Positions 1-7,423 of a DNA stretch of 16,961 nucleotides are shown here, one piece after another. The stretch is from Pseudomonadota bacterium. Its GTDB lineage: Bacteria > Pseudomonadota > Gammaproteobacteria > Burkholderiales > Burkholderiaceae_C. The notes below the pieces were generated by a model, which saw nothing but the letters and a program-made list of their open reading frames with translations, was not told the origin of the DNA and did not search any database. The position numbers were made by a program, and so were the translations under genes. How positions within the stretch are numbered: position 1 is the first letter of the stretch; each line of letters starts with the position of its first letter. The stretch is from NCBI GenBank assembly GCA_023460715.1, contig JAEWPH010000194.1, positions 1 through 16,961 of the forward strand. Direction: 5' to 3'.

Positions 1-428
1 GCGGCCACCAGCGCGGCCACGCCGAAGTAGGTGCCGTGCGGCAGGCCGCTGACGAAGCGCAGCGCGTTCAGGGAGGCGTAGCCCGGCGCCAGGGCCGAGG
101 CGAAATTGCCCAGCGCGTACACCGCCATCAGCGCCATCAGCAGCGCGCGGCGGCCCCAGCTGGCGGCCAGCACGGCGAGCACCGGCGCGCCGATCACCAC
201 GCCCAGCGCGTAGGCGCTGATCACATGGCCGGCCTGGGGAATGGTGACGCCGATGTCCTGCGCAACCTCGGGCAGCAGGCCCATGATGACGAACTCGCCG
301 GTGCCGATGGAGAAGCCGCCGACGCCCAGCGCCAGCACGGCCGCGCCGAAGCCGTGGGCCGCGGCGGCGGGCGCCTTCGCCTGCATGCCGGATGCCGGGG
401 CCGTGCCGTCCAGTGCGGACGGCGTCAT
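1..428 (-). CDS. MFS transporter, AraJ/DHA1-like, N-terminal part (cut by window edge)
   Basis: The frame runs leftward from an ATG at 428 and is still open at base 1, giving 142 residues of a protein that should be near 400. A hydrophilic Ala-rich leader of about 25 residues is followed by hydrophobic helices. The segments GTGEFVIMGLLPEVAQDIGV and ISAYALGVVIGAPVLAVLAA are typical of the first two helices of AraJ/PbuE-like drug-proton antiporters. After them comes the cytoplasmic GRR (in SWGRRALL), at the place of the MFS loop 2-3 motif. GGAG lies 6 bases before the ATG and supports this start. It is an inner-membrane, proton-driven transporter, probably an exporter. The substrate cannot be read from the sequence. 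It follows gudD on the same strand, but 291 bp and a palindromic repeat separate them, so I do not assume that it carries glucarate. Confidence 0.85.
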   Translation of the reverse strand, partial: MTPSALDGTAPASGMQAKAPAAAAHGFGAAVLALGVGGFSIGTGEFVIMGLLPEVAQDIGVTIPQAGHVISAYALGVVIGAPVLAVLAASWGRRALLMALMAVYALGNFASALAPGYASLNALRFVSGLPHGTYFGVAALVA

Positions 429-719
429 GCGCGCGCTCCGGCGGCCGGGCTGCGGCGGGGGGCGCAGGAACGGGGGCGGCGGGCGGGGCGGACAAGTGGC
501 AACGGCATGGGCACAGACATCAGGGAAAACCCGAATTCTTGCGCAGATGCGCCGCCGGCGGGGCCGCGGGGTCTTTCGCGACGCTCCTTTAAAGAGAGCA
601 GGTTGCGCTTGTCCTGCATGGCATTCAAAGCGAAATGCCTTCAAACTGCTTAAAGGACAAGCGCAAGCAGCTATGAATTCAAGAGCGCACTGCGACGATG
701 GCAGCGCGCTCCGCCAGGC
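429..719. other. intergenic gap between gudD and the MFS gene
   Basis: No credible gene is visible in this 291-bp gap. The gudD-proximal half holds a nested palindromic repeat, listed separately. The MFS-proximal half is G-rich on the plus strand and ends in the GGAG ribosome site of the MFS gene. A promoter for the MFS gene is expected here, but I see no clear -35/-10 pair. Confidence 0.6.
603..680. repeat. palindromic intergenic repeat with nested stem-loops
   Basis: A perfect 13-bp inverted repeat, TTGCGCTTGTCCT at 603-615 and AGGACAAGCGCAA at 654-666, encloses a second stem, GGCATT at 620-625 and AATGCC at 634-639. Read on the minus strand, the outer edge is ATAGCTGCTTGCGCTTG. It closely matches the edge of the palindrome at 10391-10423 (ATAGCTACTAGCGCTTG), so the two look like members of one dispersed family. 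It lies about 40 bp after the gudD stop and could fold in the gudD transcript as a 3' stabiliser or terminator, although no clean U-tract follows. Confidence 0.7.
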
Positions 720-2066
720 TCAGCGCACCATGCAGGGCCGCTTGTTGTCGAACTTCCAGCCCGGGATCAGGTACTGCATGGCCTGCGCATCGTCGCGCGC
801 GCCCAGGCCGTGCTGCAGGTACAGCTGGTGGGCGCGCTCGACGGCTTCCATGTCCAGCTCGATGCCGAGGCCGCCGCGCGTGGGCAGCTCCACGTAGCCG
901 TTTTGGATCTGCAGCGGGTTCTTGGTGAGGAACTGGCCGTCTTGCCAGATCCAGTGCGTGTCGATGGCCGTGACGCGGCCCGGCGCGGCGGCGCCCACAT
1001 GCGTGAACATGGCCAGCGACACGTCGAAGTGGTTGTTGGAGTGCGAACCCCACGTCAGGCCGAAGGCCTGACACAACTGCGCTACGCGCACCGAGCCGGC
1101 CATGGTCCAGAAGTGCGGGTCGGCCAGCGGAATGTCGACCGACTGCAGCGACAGCGAGTGGGCCATCTGGCGCCAGTCGGTGGCCACCATGTTGGTCGCC
1201 GTGGGCAGGCCCGTGGCGCGGCGGAACTCGGCCATCACCTCGCGGCCAGAGAAGCCTTCCTCGGCACCGCAGGGGTCTTCGGCATAGGCCATCACGCCGT
1301 GCAGGTCGCGCGTGATGCGGATGGCGTCCTTCAGCAGCCAGCCGCCGTTGGGGTCCAGCGTGACGCGGGCTTCGGGAAAGCGCTCGTGCAGGGCGCGGAT
1401 GGCCTCGACCTCTTCCTCGCCGCGCAGCACGCCGCCCTTGAGCTTGAAGTCCTGGAAGCCGTAGCGCGCCTGGGCGGCTTCGGCCAGGCGCACGATGGCC
1501 TCGGGCGTCATGGCCTTTTCGTGGCGCAGGCGCTTCCAGTCGTCGGCTTCATCGGGGGCGGTCTGGTAGGGCAAGTCGGTCGCTTCGCGGTCACCCACGT
1601 AGAACAGGTAGCCCAGCATCTGCACCGACGTGCGCTGGATGCCCTCGCCCAGCAGCGCGGCCACGGGCACGCCCAGGTGCTGGCCCAGCAGGTCGAGCAG
1701 CGCGGATTCGGCCGCCGTCACCGCGTGGATGGCGATGCGCAGGTCGAAGGTCTGCAGGCCGCGGCCGCCGCTGTCGCGGCTGGCGAACTCGGTGCGCATG
1801 GCGTTCAGCACGGCGTTGTAGTTGCCCACGGGCTGGCCCACGATGAGCGTGGCCGCGTCTTCCAGCGTCTGGCGGATCTTCTCGCCGCCCGGCACCTCGC
1901 CCACGCCCGTGTTGCCCGCGCTATCGGTCAGCAGCAGCAGGTTGCGCGTGAAGAACGGGGCGTGCGCGCCGCTCAGGTTCATCAGCATGCTGTCGTGGCC
2001 GGCCACGGGAATGACGCGCAGCTGGGTGACGGTGGGGGTCGTGGAAGGAAGGTGCGTGGCAGCCAT
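720..2066 (-). CDS. gudD: glucarate dehydratase
   Basis: The protein has 448 residues, against 446 for the E. coli enzyme, and I recognise near-identical blocks along its whole length. It belongs to the enolase superfamily (mandelate racemase-like, EC 4.2.1.40). It removes water from D-glucarate, or from L-idarate, to give 5-keto-4-deoxyglucarate in the cytoplasm. Expected catalytic and metal residues are present: the KLK pair at 208/210, Asp238 in LDPN, Glu263 in YAEDP, Asn292 in ATN, and His342 in GSHSNNH. The C-terminus [13 protein letters not shown] is the family's normal end. The start at 2066 keeps the usual N-terminus, but only a weak ribosome site precedes it. The gene lies 82 bp after the Bug binding-protein gene and is probably co-transcribed with it through a hairpin. 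No aldolase or reductase for the next pathway steps lies in the window. Confidence 0.95.
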   Translation of the reverse strand: MAATHLPSTTPTVTQLRVIPVAGHDSMLMNLSGAHAPFFTRNLLLLTDSAGNTGVGEVPGGEKIRQTLEDAATLIVGQPVGNYNAVLNAMRTEFASRDSGGRGLQTFDLRIAIHAVTAAESALLDLLGQHLGVPVAALLGEGIQRTSVQMLGYLFYVGDREATDLPYQTAPDEADDWKRLRHEKAMTPEAIVRLAEAAQARYGFQDFKLKGGVLRGEEEVEAIRALHERFPEARVTLDPNGGWLLKDAIRITRDLHGVMAYAEDPCGAEEGFSGREVMAEFRRATGLPTATNMVATDWRQMAHSLSLQSVDIPLADPHFWTMAGSVRVAQLCQAFGLTWGSHSNNHFDVSLAMFTHVGAAAPGRVTAIDTHWIWQDGQFLTKNPLQIQNGYVELPTRGGLGIELDMEAVERAHQLYLQHGLGARDDAQAMQYLIPGWKFDNKRPCMVR

Positions 2067-2092
2067 GGTCTCTAACTCGGAGTGCTCAAAGG

Positions 2093-2143
2093 GGAAAAGA
2101 ATAGGCCCGATCGCTCGGGCCGCGCAAGCGGGCCCTGCCCGCT
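2093..2143 (-). terminator. tandem hairpins between the Bug gene and gudD
   Basis: Just after the Bug stop codon, two perfect 7-bp stems follow one another on the minus strand. The first is AGCGGGC/GCCCGCT (2143-2127, loop of 3). The second is GGCCCGA/TCGGGCC (2121-2104) with a GCGA tetraloop, followed by TATTCTTTT. The second has the form of an intrinsic terminator. Since gudD starts 27 bases further on, I infer partial termination or 3'-end protection that yields more binding-protein message than enzyme message. Confidence 0.7.
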
Positions 2144-2148
2144 GGTGC

Positions 2149-3129
2149 TCAGTTGGCGGTGATGCCGCCGGTCTCGATCACCTGCTTCCAGCGGGCGAAT
2201 TCCTTCGCCTGGAACTTGGTGAACTCTTCCGGCGAATTGCCCACGATCTCCAGGCCGGCGTCGGTGAACTGCTTGGTCACGCCCGGGTCCTTCAGCGCCT
2301 TCATGATGCCGGCGTGCAGCTTGGTCTTCACGTCGGCCGGCAGGTTCTTGGGCGCGGCGATGCCTTGCCAGGCATAGACCTCCATGCCCTGCAGGCCGGC
2401 TTCGGCCATGGTGGGCACGTCGGGCAGCACGGGCGAGCGCTTGTCGCCGGTGACGGCGATGGGCTTGAGCTTGCCGGACTTGATGTGCGGGATGACCGTG
2501 TTCACGTTCTGGAACGACATGTCCACCTGGCCGCCCAGCAGATCGGTCACGGCCGGCGCGCCGCCCTTGTAGGGAATGTGCAGGCCCTTGGTGCCCGTCT
2601 TCTGCCAGAACAGTTCGGCCGTCAGGTGGTCGGACGAGCCGGCGCCGGACGTGGCGAAGCTGACCGTGCCCGGCTTGGCCTTGAGCAGGGCGATCACGTC
2701 CTGCACGTTGTTCACCTTAGGAGCCAGGTTGGGGTTCACCACCAGCACGTTGGGCGTCTGCACGGCCACGGTCAGGTAGGTGAAGTCCTTGGTCGGGTCG
2801 TACGGCAGGCCCTTGATGAGGTGCGGCGCCACCACGAACGGGGCCAGCGAGGCCACCAGCAGCGTGTAGCCGTCGCCCGGCGCGCGCGCCACCTGCGTGG
2901 CGCCGATGCTGCCCGTGGCACCGGCCTTGTTGTCCACCACGAAGGACTGCTTGAACTGCTCGCCCAGGTGGTTGCTGACGGCGCGGGCAATGGTGTCGGT
3001 GGAGCCGCCGGCCGGGAACGGCACGATCACCGTCACGGACTTGTCGGGCCAGGCGAACGCGGGGGCGCTGGCGCCGAGGGTGGCGATGCCGACGCAGAGG
3101 GCGGCGGCTGCGGTCTTGAGTGCTTTCAT
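2149..3129 (-). CDS. Bug/TctC-family periplasmic solute-binding protein
   Basis: This is a 326-residue tripartite tricarboxylate transporter-type binding protein. The signal peptide [20 protein letters not shown]... ends in APAFA before WPDK (cleavage near residue 26). The family motifs [14 protein letters not shown] (36-49) and [12 protein letters not shown] (70-81) line the ligand pocket in known Bug proteins. I chose the ATG at 3129 because AGGAG lies about 7 bases before it. An in-frame ATG at 3150 lacks such a site and would put Arg-rich residues before the signal peptide. Known Bug proteins bind carboxylated ligands. Its place upstream of gudD suggests glucarate or galactarate, which is inference. 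No TctA/TctB membrane genes are nearby, so it is an orphan binding protein, common in Burkholderiales. Confidence 0.92.
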   Translation of the reverse strand: MKALKTAAAALCVGIATLGASAPAFAWPDKSVTVIVPFPAGGSTDTIARAVSNHLGEQFKQSFVVDNKAGATGSIGATQVARAPGDGYTLLVASLAPFVVAPHLIKGLPYDPTKDFTYLTVAVQTPNVLVVNPNLAPKVNNVQDVIALLKAKPGTVSFATSGAGSSDHLTAELFWQKTGTKGLHIPYKGGAPAVTDLLGGQVDMSFQNVNTVIPHIKSGKLKPIAVTGDKRSPVLPDVPTMAEAGLQGMEVYAWQGIAAPKNLPADVKTKLHAGIMKALKDPGVTKQFTDAGLEIVGNSPEEFTKFQAKEFARWKQVIETGGITAN

Positions 3130-3178
3130 GGAAGGTCTCCTGGTGGACATCGGGACGCTGCTGCGCTTCCTGGGTCAA

Positions 3179-3224
3179 ATGTTCACGTTAACATTCGATG
3201 GCACGCCATTGTTAACGTGAACAT
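3179..3224. promoter_or_regulatory. paired LacI/GntR-type operators
   Basis: Two near-palindromes, TGTTCACGTTAACA (3180-3193) and TGTTAACGTGAACA (3210-3223), are exact reverse complements of each other. With one flanking base they form perfect 15-bp arms (3179-3193 and 3210-3224). Each has the central CG of LacI-family operators and resembles the E. coli GntR site ATGTTACCGGTAACAT. The centres are 30 bp apart, about three helical turns. They lie 50 bp before the Bug start and 124 bp before the regulator start. A TTAACA...TGTTAA pair with a 16-bp gap inside the operators could serve as -35/-10, so binding would block the promoter. Confidence 0.8.
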
Positions 3225-3347
3225 CTGCGCAATCATTGGTACTTACCCCAAGCCCCTGGGAGAAAGACGCGCAACCTTACAATTCGGCGTCCCACCGCCT
3301 GCCCTCTGCGCGCCTCCTGGAAGCCCCGGAGCGCCGGGCCCCATCGC

Positions 3348-4349
3348 ATGAACCCCTCCCGCAAGCCCGCCACCGTGCAGGACGTCGCCCGCCTGGCCGG
3401 GGTTTCGGCGATGACGGTGTCCCGCGCGCTCAACGTGCCGGACAAGGTCACGCCGGACACGCTGCGCCGCGTACGCGAGGCCGTGGACCAGCTGGGCTAC
3501 GTGCCCAACGCCATGGCCAGCGGGCTGCGCATGTCGCGCGCGCGCATGGTGGCCGCCCTGCTGCCCACGCTGGTGGGGCCCGTCTTCCAGGAGCTCGTCG
3601 AGTCGCTGGCCGCCACGCTCGGGCGCCAGGGCTACCAGCTGCTGATTGGCCAGACCGGCTACGACGCGGCGCAGGAGGAAGCGCTGGTGCGCGGCGTGAT
3701 CCAGCGCCGGCCCGACGGCATCGTGCTGGTGGGCGTGGCCTCGTCCGACGGCGTGCGCCAGGCCTTGCGCGCCAGCAAGATTCCGGTGGTGGAGACCTGG
3801 GACCTGACCGCCGACCCGGTCGACATGGTGGTCGGTTTCTCGCACGTGGCCATCGGCCGCGACGTGGCCGCTTTCCTGCACGCGCGCGGCCACCGCCAGA
3901 TGGCCATCATCACGGCCGACGACACGCGCGCCCGCTCGCGCACGCAGGCTTTTCTCACGCAGGCCCAGGCGCTGGGCGCCGAGGTGGTGGAGCGCTTTCT
4001 CACCGTCGCGCCCAGCACGCTGGGCGAAGGCCGGCGCGGGCTGGCCACGCTGCTGCAGTCGCATCCGGGCATCACCGGCGTTTTCTGCAGCTCGGACAGC
4101 CTGGCCCTGGGCGCCGCCATCGAGGCCCAGCACCGGGGCCTGAAGGTGCCGCAGCAGCTCGCCATCATCGGCATGGGCGACCAGAGCTTCGCCCGCGACG
4201 CCCAGCCGCCGCTGACCACGGTGCGCCTGGATGGAACGCGCATCGGCGCGCTGGCCGCCGAGCTGACCATGGCCCGTGCCGAAGGGCGTGCGGTGGAGCA
4301 GACGGTGGTGGATGTGGGCTTTCACCTGGTCGAACGGGAAAGCACGTAG
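3348..4349 (+). CDS. LacI-family transcriptional regulator, GntR (gluconate repressor) type
   Basis: This 333-residue protein has the LacI-family layout. The N-terminal HTH is VQDVARLAGVSAMTVSRAL (10-28). A hinge helix lies near 49-62 (LGYVPNAMASGLR), followed by a periplasmic-binding-like effector domain. The effector domain includes VVETWDL and MVVGFSHVAIGR, which resemble the gluconate repressor GntR (VVELMD, IAVGFDN) more than LacI or PurR. The likely ligand is therefore a sugar acid. It is divergent from the Bug-gudD genes across a region with two matching operators, so I infer that it controls them and itself. No good Shine-Dalgarno precedes 3348. The start is placed just before the HTH as usual in the family. 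The exact effector is unknown. Confidence 0.92.
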   Translation: MNPSRKPATVQDVARLAGVSAMTVSRALNVPDKVTPDTLRRVREAVDQLGYVPNAMASGLRMSRARMVAALLPTLVGPVFQELVESLAATLGRQGYQLLIGQTGYDAAQEEALVRGVIQRRPDGIVLVGVASSDGVRQALRASKIPVVETWDLTADPVDMVVGFSHVAIGRDVAAFLHARGHRQMAIITADDTRARSRTQAFLTQAQALGAEVVERFLTVAPSTLGEGRRGLATLLQSHPGITGVFCSSDSLALGAAIEAQHRGLKVPQQLAIIGMGDQSFARDAQPPLTTVRLDGTRIGALAAELTMARAEGRAVEQTVVDVGFHLVEREST

Positions 4350-4412
4350 CACGCGGCCTGACCGCGCCACGCCCCCCGCTTCTTCGCCCACTTCCGCTTC
4401 TTCCCCACGCCG

Positions 4413-6314
4413 ATGCCGACCACGCCAGGCCTTCCCACCGCGCCGGCTGCCGCGCCAGCGTCGCCCTCGCCCTGGCACGCCGGGGGCCGCAGCCGCCGCC
4501 TGCTGCGGCGCATGCTGCCGGCCATCGCCGCGCTGCTGCTGCTCATCGGCCTGGGCGGCTATCTGCTGGTGGCCAACGCGCTGCGGCAGGACGTGGACGT
4601 GCAGCAGCGCTCGCGCACCTTCATCGCGCGCTCCATCGCCCAGGTGCGCAACGAGGTCGGCCGCAACATCATCAACTACAGCAAATGGGGCGAGGCCTAC
4701 AAGAATCTGCACCTGACGGTGAACACAACCTGGGCGGACGAGCAACGCAACGTGGGCGACATCCCGTTCGACCTGTACGGCTACGACGGCGTGTTCGTCA
4801 TCGGGCCCCGGGGACGCACGGTGTACGCCGTGGTCCGCGGCCAGGCCTCCGCCGTGCAGGCGCACGACTGGCTGCAGGGCGATCTGGATGGCCTGGTCGC
4901 CGCAGCCCGCGATCCGCGGCACGAAGACACCAGCATCGTGCGCGCCCTGCAGGTCGCAGGCGCGCCCGCGCTGGTGGCTGCGGCCACCATCACCCCCGGC
5001 TGGGATCCGGGCATCCGACCGCGGCCCGGGCCGGCCTCGGTGATGGTCTTCGCCACGGTGCTGGACGGCCCGCGCCTGAGCGCGCTGAGCGAGAACTACG
5101 GCGTGCCGGCGCTGACCATCTCCTCCGAGCCGCTGGCCGGGCAGGAGTCGATGCCGCTGCTGGATTCGTCCATGCGGCTGCACTGGCGCCCGCCCACGCC
5201 GGGCCGCACGCTGCTGGGGCAGACGCTGCCGCTGTTCATCGCCGGCGTGCTGGCGCTGGCGGGCGTGCTGGTTGCCCTGCTGCGCCATGCGCTCGCGTCG
5301 GCCCGGCAGATCGACGCGCAGTTCGAGGCCCTGCACGCCACGCAGGCCGAGCTGACCGAGAGCGAACAGCGCTTTCGCGACATCGCAGAGGCCTCGTCCG
5401 ACTGGCTGTGGGAGGTGGATGCCCAGGGCCGGCTCACCTACCTGTCGGAGCGGTTCACCCAGGTGACGGGCGAGCCGCGCGAGGACTGGCTGGGCCGCCC
5501 GCTCGCCGACCTGCTGGAGCCCGCCACCACAGGCCCGCAGACGCTGCCGCCCGATCTGCCTGCGGACGCCGGCGACAGCCCTGCGCGCGGCACGCGGCTG
5601 TGGCAGTACCGCGACCGGGCCGGGCGGCTGCGCACCAGCAAGATCACATCGCGGGCCATGGCACACGGCGCCGGCTACCGCGGCACGGCCACCGACATCA
5701 CCGACGAGGTCGAGGCGCAGGCCCGCGTGCGCCATCTGTCGCTGCATGATCCGCTGACCGACCTGCCCAACCGCTTGCACCTGCAGCAGTTCCTGGCACG
5801 CCAATTGGAAGCCCCGGCGCCGCGGCCCACGCCTGCCCTGGCGCTGCTGTGCCTGGATCTGGACCGCTTCAAGCCCGTGAACGACGCCTGGGGCCATGGC
5901 CTGGGCGACCTGCTGCTGCAGGCCGTGGCGCAGCGCCTGCGCGGCCAGATGCCGCCGGGCGCTATGGCCGCACGCGTGGGCGGCGACGAGTTCGTAGCCG
6001 TGCTGCCGGACATGGCGGACCGTGCCGCGGTCGAGGCGGTCTGCCACGCCCTGGTGCAGGCGCTGGGCCGGCCCTTTCGCATCCAGGGCCACGACATCGC
6101 CATCGGCACCAGCATCGGCATCGCGCTGGCGCCGGCGCATGCGCGCGAACCGGCCGAACTGCTGCGCATGGCCGACATCGCTCTGTACCGCGCCAAGGAT
6201 GCGGGCCGCAGCACCTGGCAGTTCTATGAGCGTGCGATGGAGGCCGCGCTGCCGCCCGCGCCGGCAGGCACGGCACCAGCCCCGGAGCCCCGGCCCGCCG
6301 GCCGCACGGACTAG
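4413..6314 (+). CDS. membrane diguanylate cyclase with CHASE4, PAS and GGDEF domains
   Basis: The protein has 633 residues. A first membrane helix (about 34-54) is followed by a periplasmic region of some 215 residues that begins with NYSKWGEAYK (88-97), the signature of the CHASE4 sensor. A second helix spans about 270-290. Then come a short coiled linker, a PAS domain (about 319-435; SSDWLWEVDAQGRLTYLSE) and a GGDEF domain (about 437-606). DPLTDLPNR (446-454) and an intact GGDEF (523-527) predict conversion of two GTP to cyclic di-GMP. The RxxD inhibitory site that should lie five residues before GGDEF is absent (PPGA instead). There is no EAL domain. It starts 63 bp after the regulator gene and may be co-transcribed. 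No ribosome site supports the start, so the true start could lie further in. Confidence 0.92.
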   Translation: MPTTPGLPTAPAAAPASPSPWHAGGRSRRLLRRMLPAIAALLLLIGLGGYLLVANALRQDVDVQQRSRTFIARSIAQVRNEVGRNIINYSKWGEAYKNLHLTVNTTWADEQRNVGDIPFDLYGYDGVFVIGPRGRTVYAVVRGQASAVQAHDWLQGDLDGLVAAARDPRHEDTSIVRALQVAGAPALVAAATITPGWDPGIRPRPGPASVMVFATVLDGPRLSALSENYGVPALTISSEPLAGQESMPLLDSSMRLHWRPPTPGRTLLGQTLPLFIAGVLALAGVLVALLRHALASARQIDAQFEALHATQAELTESEQRFRDIAEASSDWLWEVDAQGRLTYLSERFTQVTGEPREDWLGRPLADLLEPATTGPQTLPPDLPADAGDSPARGTRLWQYRDRAGRLRTSKITSRAMAHGAGYRGTATDITDEVEAQARVRHLSLHDPLTDLPNRLHLQQFLARQLEAPAPRPTPALALLCLDLDRFKPVNDAWGHGLGDLLLQAVAQRLRGQMPPGAMAARVGGDEFVAVLPDMADRAAVEAVCHALVQALGRPFRIQGHDIAIGTSIGIALAPAHAREPAELLRMADIALYRAKDAGRSTWQFYERAMEAALPPAPAGTAPAPEPRPAGRTD

Positions 6315-6335
6315 GGCCTGGCGCGAGGCCGTCGC

Positions 6336-7265
6336 TCAGCCGGGCACGCGCCGCGCCCGGCCGCGCAGGCCTTCGAGCAGGGCCACGGTGATGCCGCTGG
6401 CGCAGATGATGCCGATGCCCACCCACGTCAGCGCATCGGGGAAATGCCCCCACACCAGCCAGCCGACCGCTGTGGCGCTCACGATCTGCAGGTAGGCGAA
6501 GGGCGCCAGCGTGGACGCCCCGGCATGCCGGTAGGCGCCGATCTGCAGCCAGTGCCCCAGTGCGCCCGACACGCCGGTGGACACCAGCAGCAGCCAGTGC
6601 AGCGGCTCCAGCGTGCGCAGCAGCGGCCACGCCGCGGGCAGCGCGAACGGCAGGGCCAGCGTGAGGCAGGCGGTGCCCACGGCGCCGCCCCACAGGAGCG
6701 AAGTGAACGGATCGTCGCGTGCCACCTGCCGCGTGGCGATGAACTGCACGGCCATGCAGCAGGCGGTGAGCAGGCCGAACACCACGCCCAGCGGATGCAG
6801 CCCGCCCCCGGGCCGCACGACCACCATCACGCCTGCGAACGCCACGCCGCACGCCAGCCAGCGCGACAGGCGCGCAGGTTCGCCCAGCAGCCAGGGCGCC
6901 ACGGCCAGCACCAGCAGCGGCGCCAGGAAGTTGATGGACGTGGCCTCCGCCTGCGGCAGGTAGCGCAGCGTGGTGAAGAACATCAGCGTGGCCAGCAGCA
7001 TGGCCGCGCCGCGCAGCACCTGCGCCCCGGGCCGGACACTGCGCAGAACGGCCTTGCCGCGCGTGGGCAGCAGCAGGCCCAGGACCAGCACCAGATGCAC
7101 CGCATAGCGCACCCAGGCCAGCACGAACAGCGGCACCCCGGCCGCCATCACCCACTTGCCCGTGGCATCCAGGCAGGACAGCGTCCACAGCGACGACACC
7201 AGGAGAACGATGCCCCAGAGGGGCCGGGCGGCCAGCGCGGGGCCGGCGGGCAGTGCAGTGTTCAT
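6336..7265 (-). CDS. EamA/DMT-family transporter
   Basis: From the ATG at 7265 this gives 309 residues with about ten hydrophobic helices arranged as two EamA repeats, the size normal for the family. Helix-end motifs of the drug/metabolite transporter superfamily are visible: LPQAEATSINFLAPLLVLAV at the end of repeat 1 and GHWLQIGAYRHAGASTLAPF in repeat 2. The open frame extends further upstream, but that part is Pro/Gly/Arg-rich and not membrane-like, so I start at MNTALPAG. No clear ribosome site is seen. Such proteins usually export metabolites or amino acids; the substrate is unknown. It is divergent from the MocR regulator with 158 bp between them, which makes it a plausible target. Its end converges on the cyclase gene with a 21-bp gap. 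Confidence 0.88.
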   Translation of the reverse strand: MNTALPAGPALAARPLWGIVLLVSSLWTLSCLDATGKWVMAAGVPLFVLAWVRYAVHLVLVLGLLLPTRGKAVLRSVRPGAQVLRGAAMLLATLMFFTTLRYLPQAEATSINFLAPLLVLAVAPWLLGEPARLSRWLACGVAFAGVMVVVRPGGGLHPLGVVFGLLTACCMAVQFIATRQVARDDPFTSLLWGGAVGTACLTLALPFALPAAWPLLRTLEPLHWLLLVSTGVSGALGHWLQIGAYRHAGASTLAPFAYLQIVSATAVGWLVWGHFPDALTWVGIGIICASGITVALLEGLRGRARRVPG

Positions 7266-7423
7266 GGGCGGGGAAAAGGCACCCGGCAGCGGGCAGGGAG
7301 AAGGCGGCGCGGTCCAGCGGCAGCCGATGCCGCCATCATACGAAGGCCTGCCTGGCAGCCCGCAGCGCATGCACAATGCGCCGCACCGCGGGCCGATCCG
7401 CCCGCCCTCCTCGACGCCCCCCG

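Noticed and set aside
3243..6140. A 965-codon minus-strand open frame opposite the regulator and cyclase genes
   Set aside because: It is a shadow of GC-rich coding on the plus strand. The composition is Arg/Gly/His/Gln-rich with no family signature, while the plus-strand proteins are clearly recognised.
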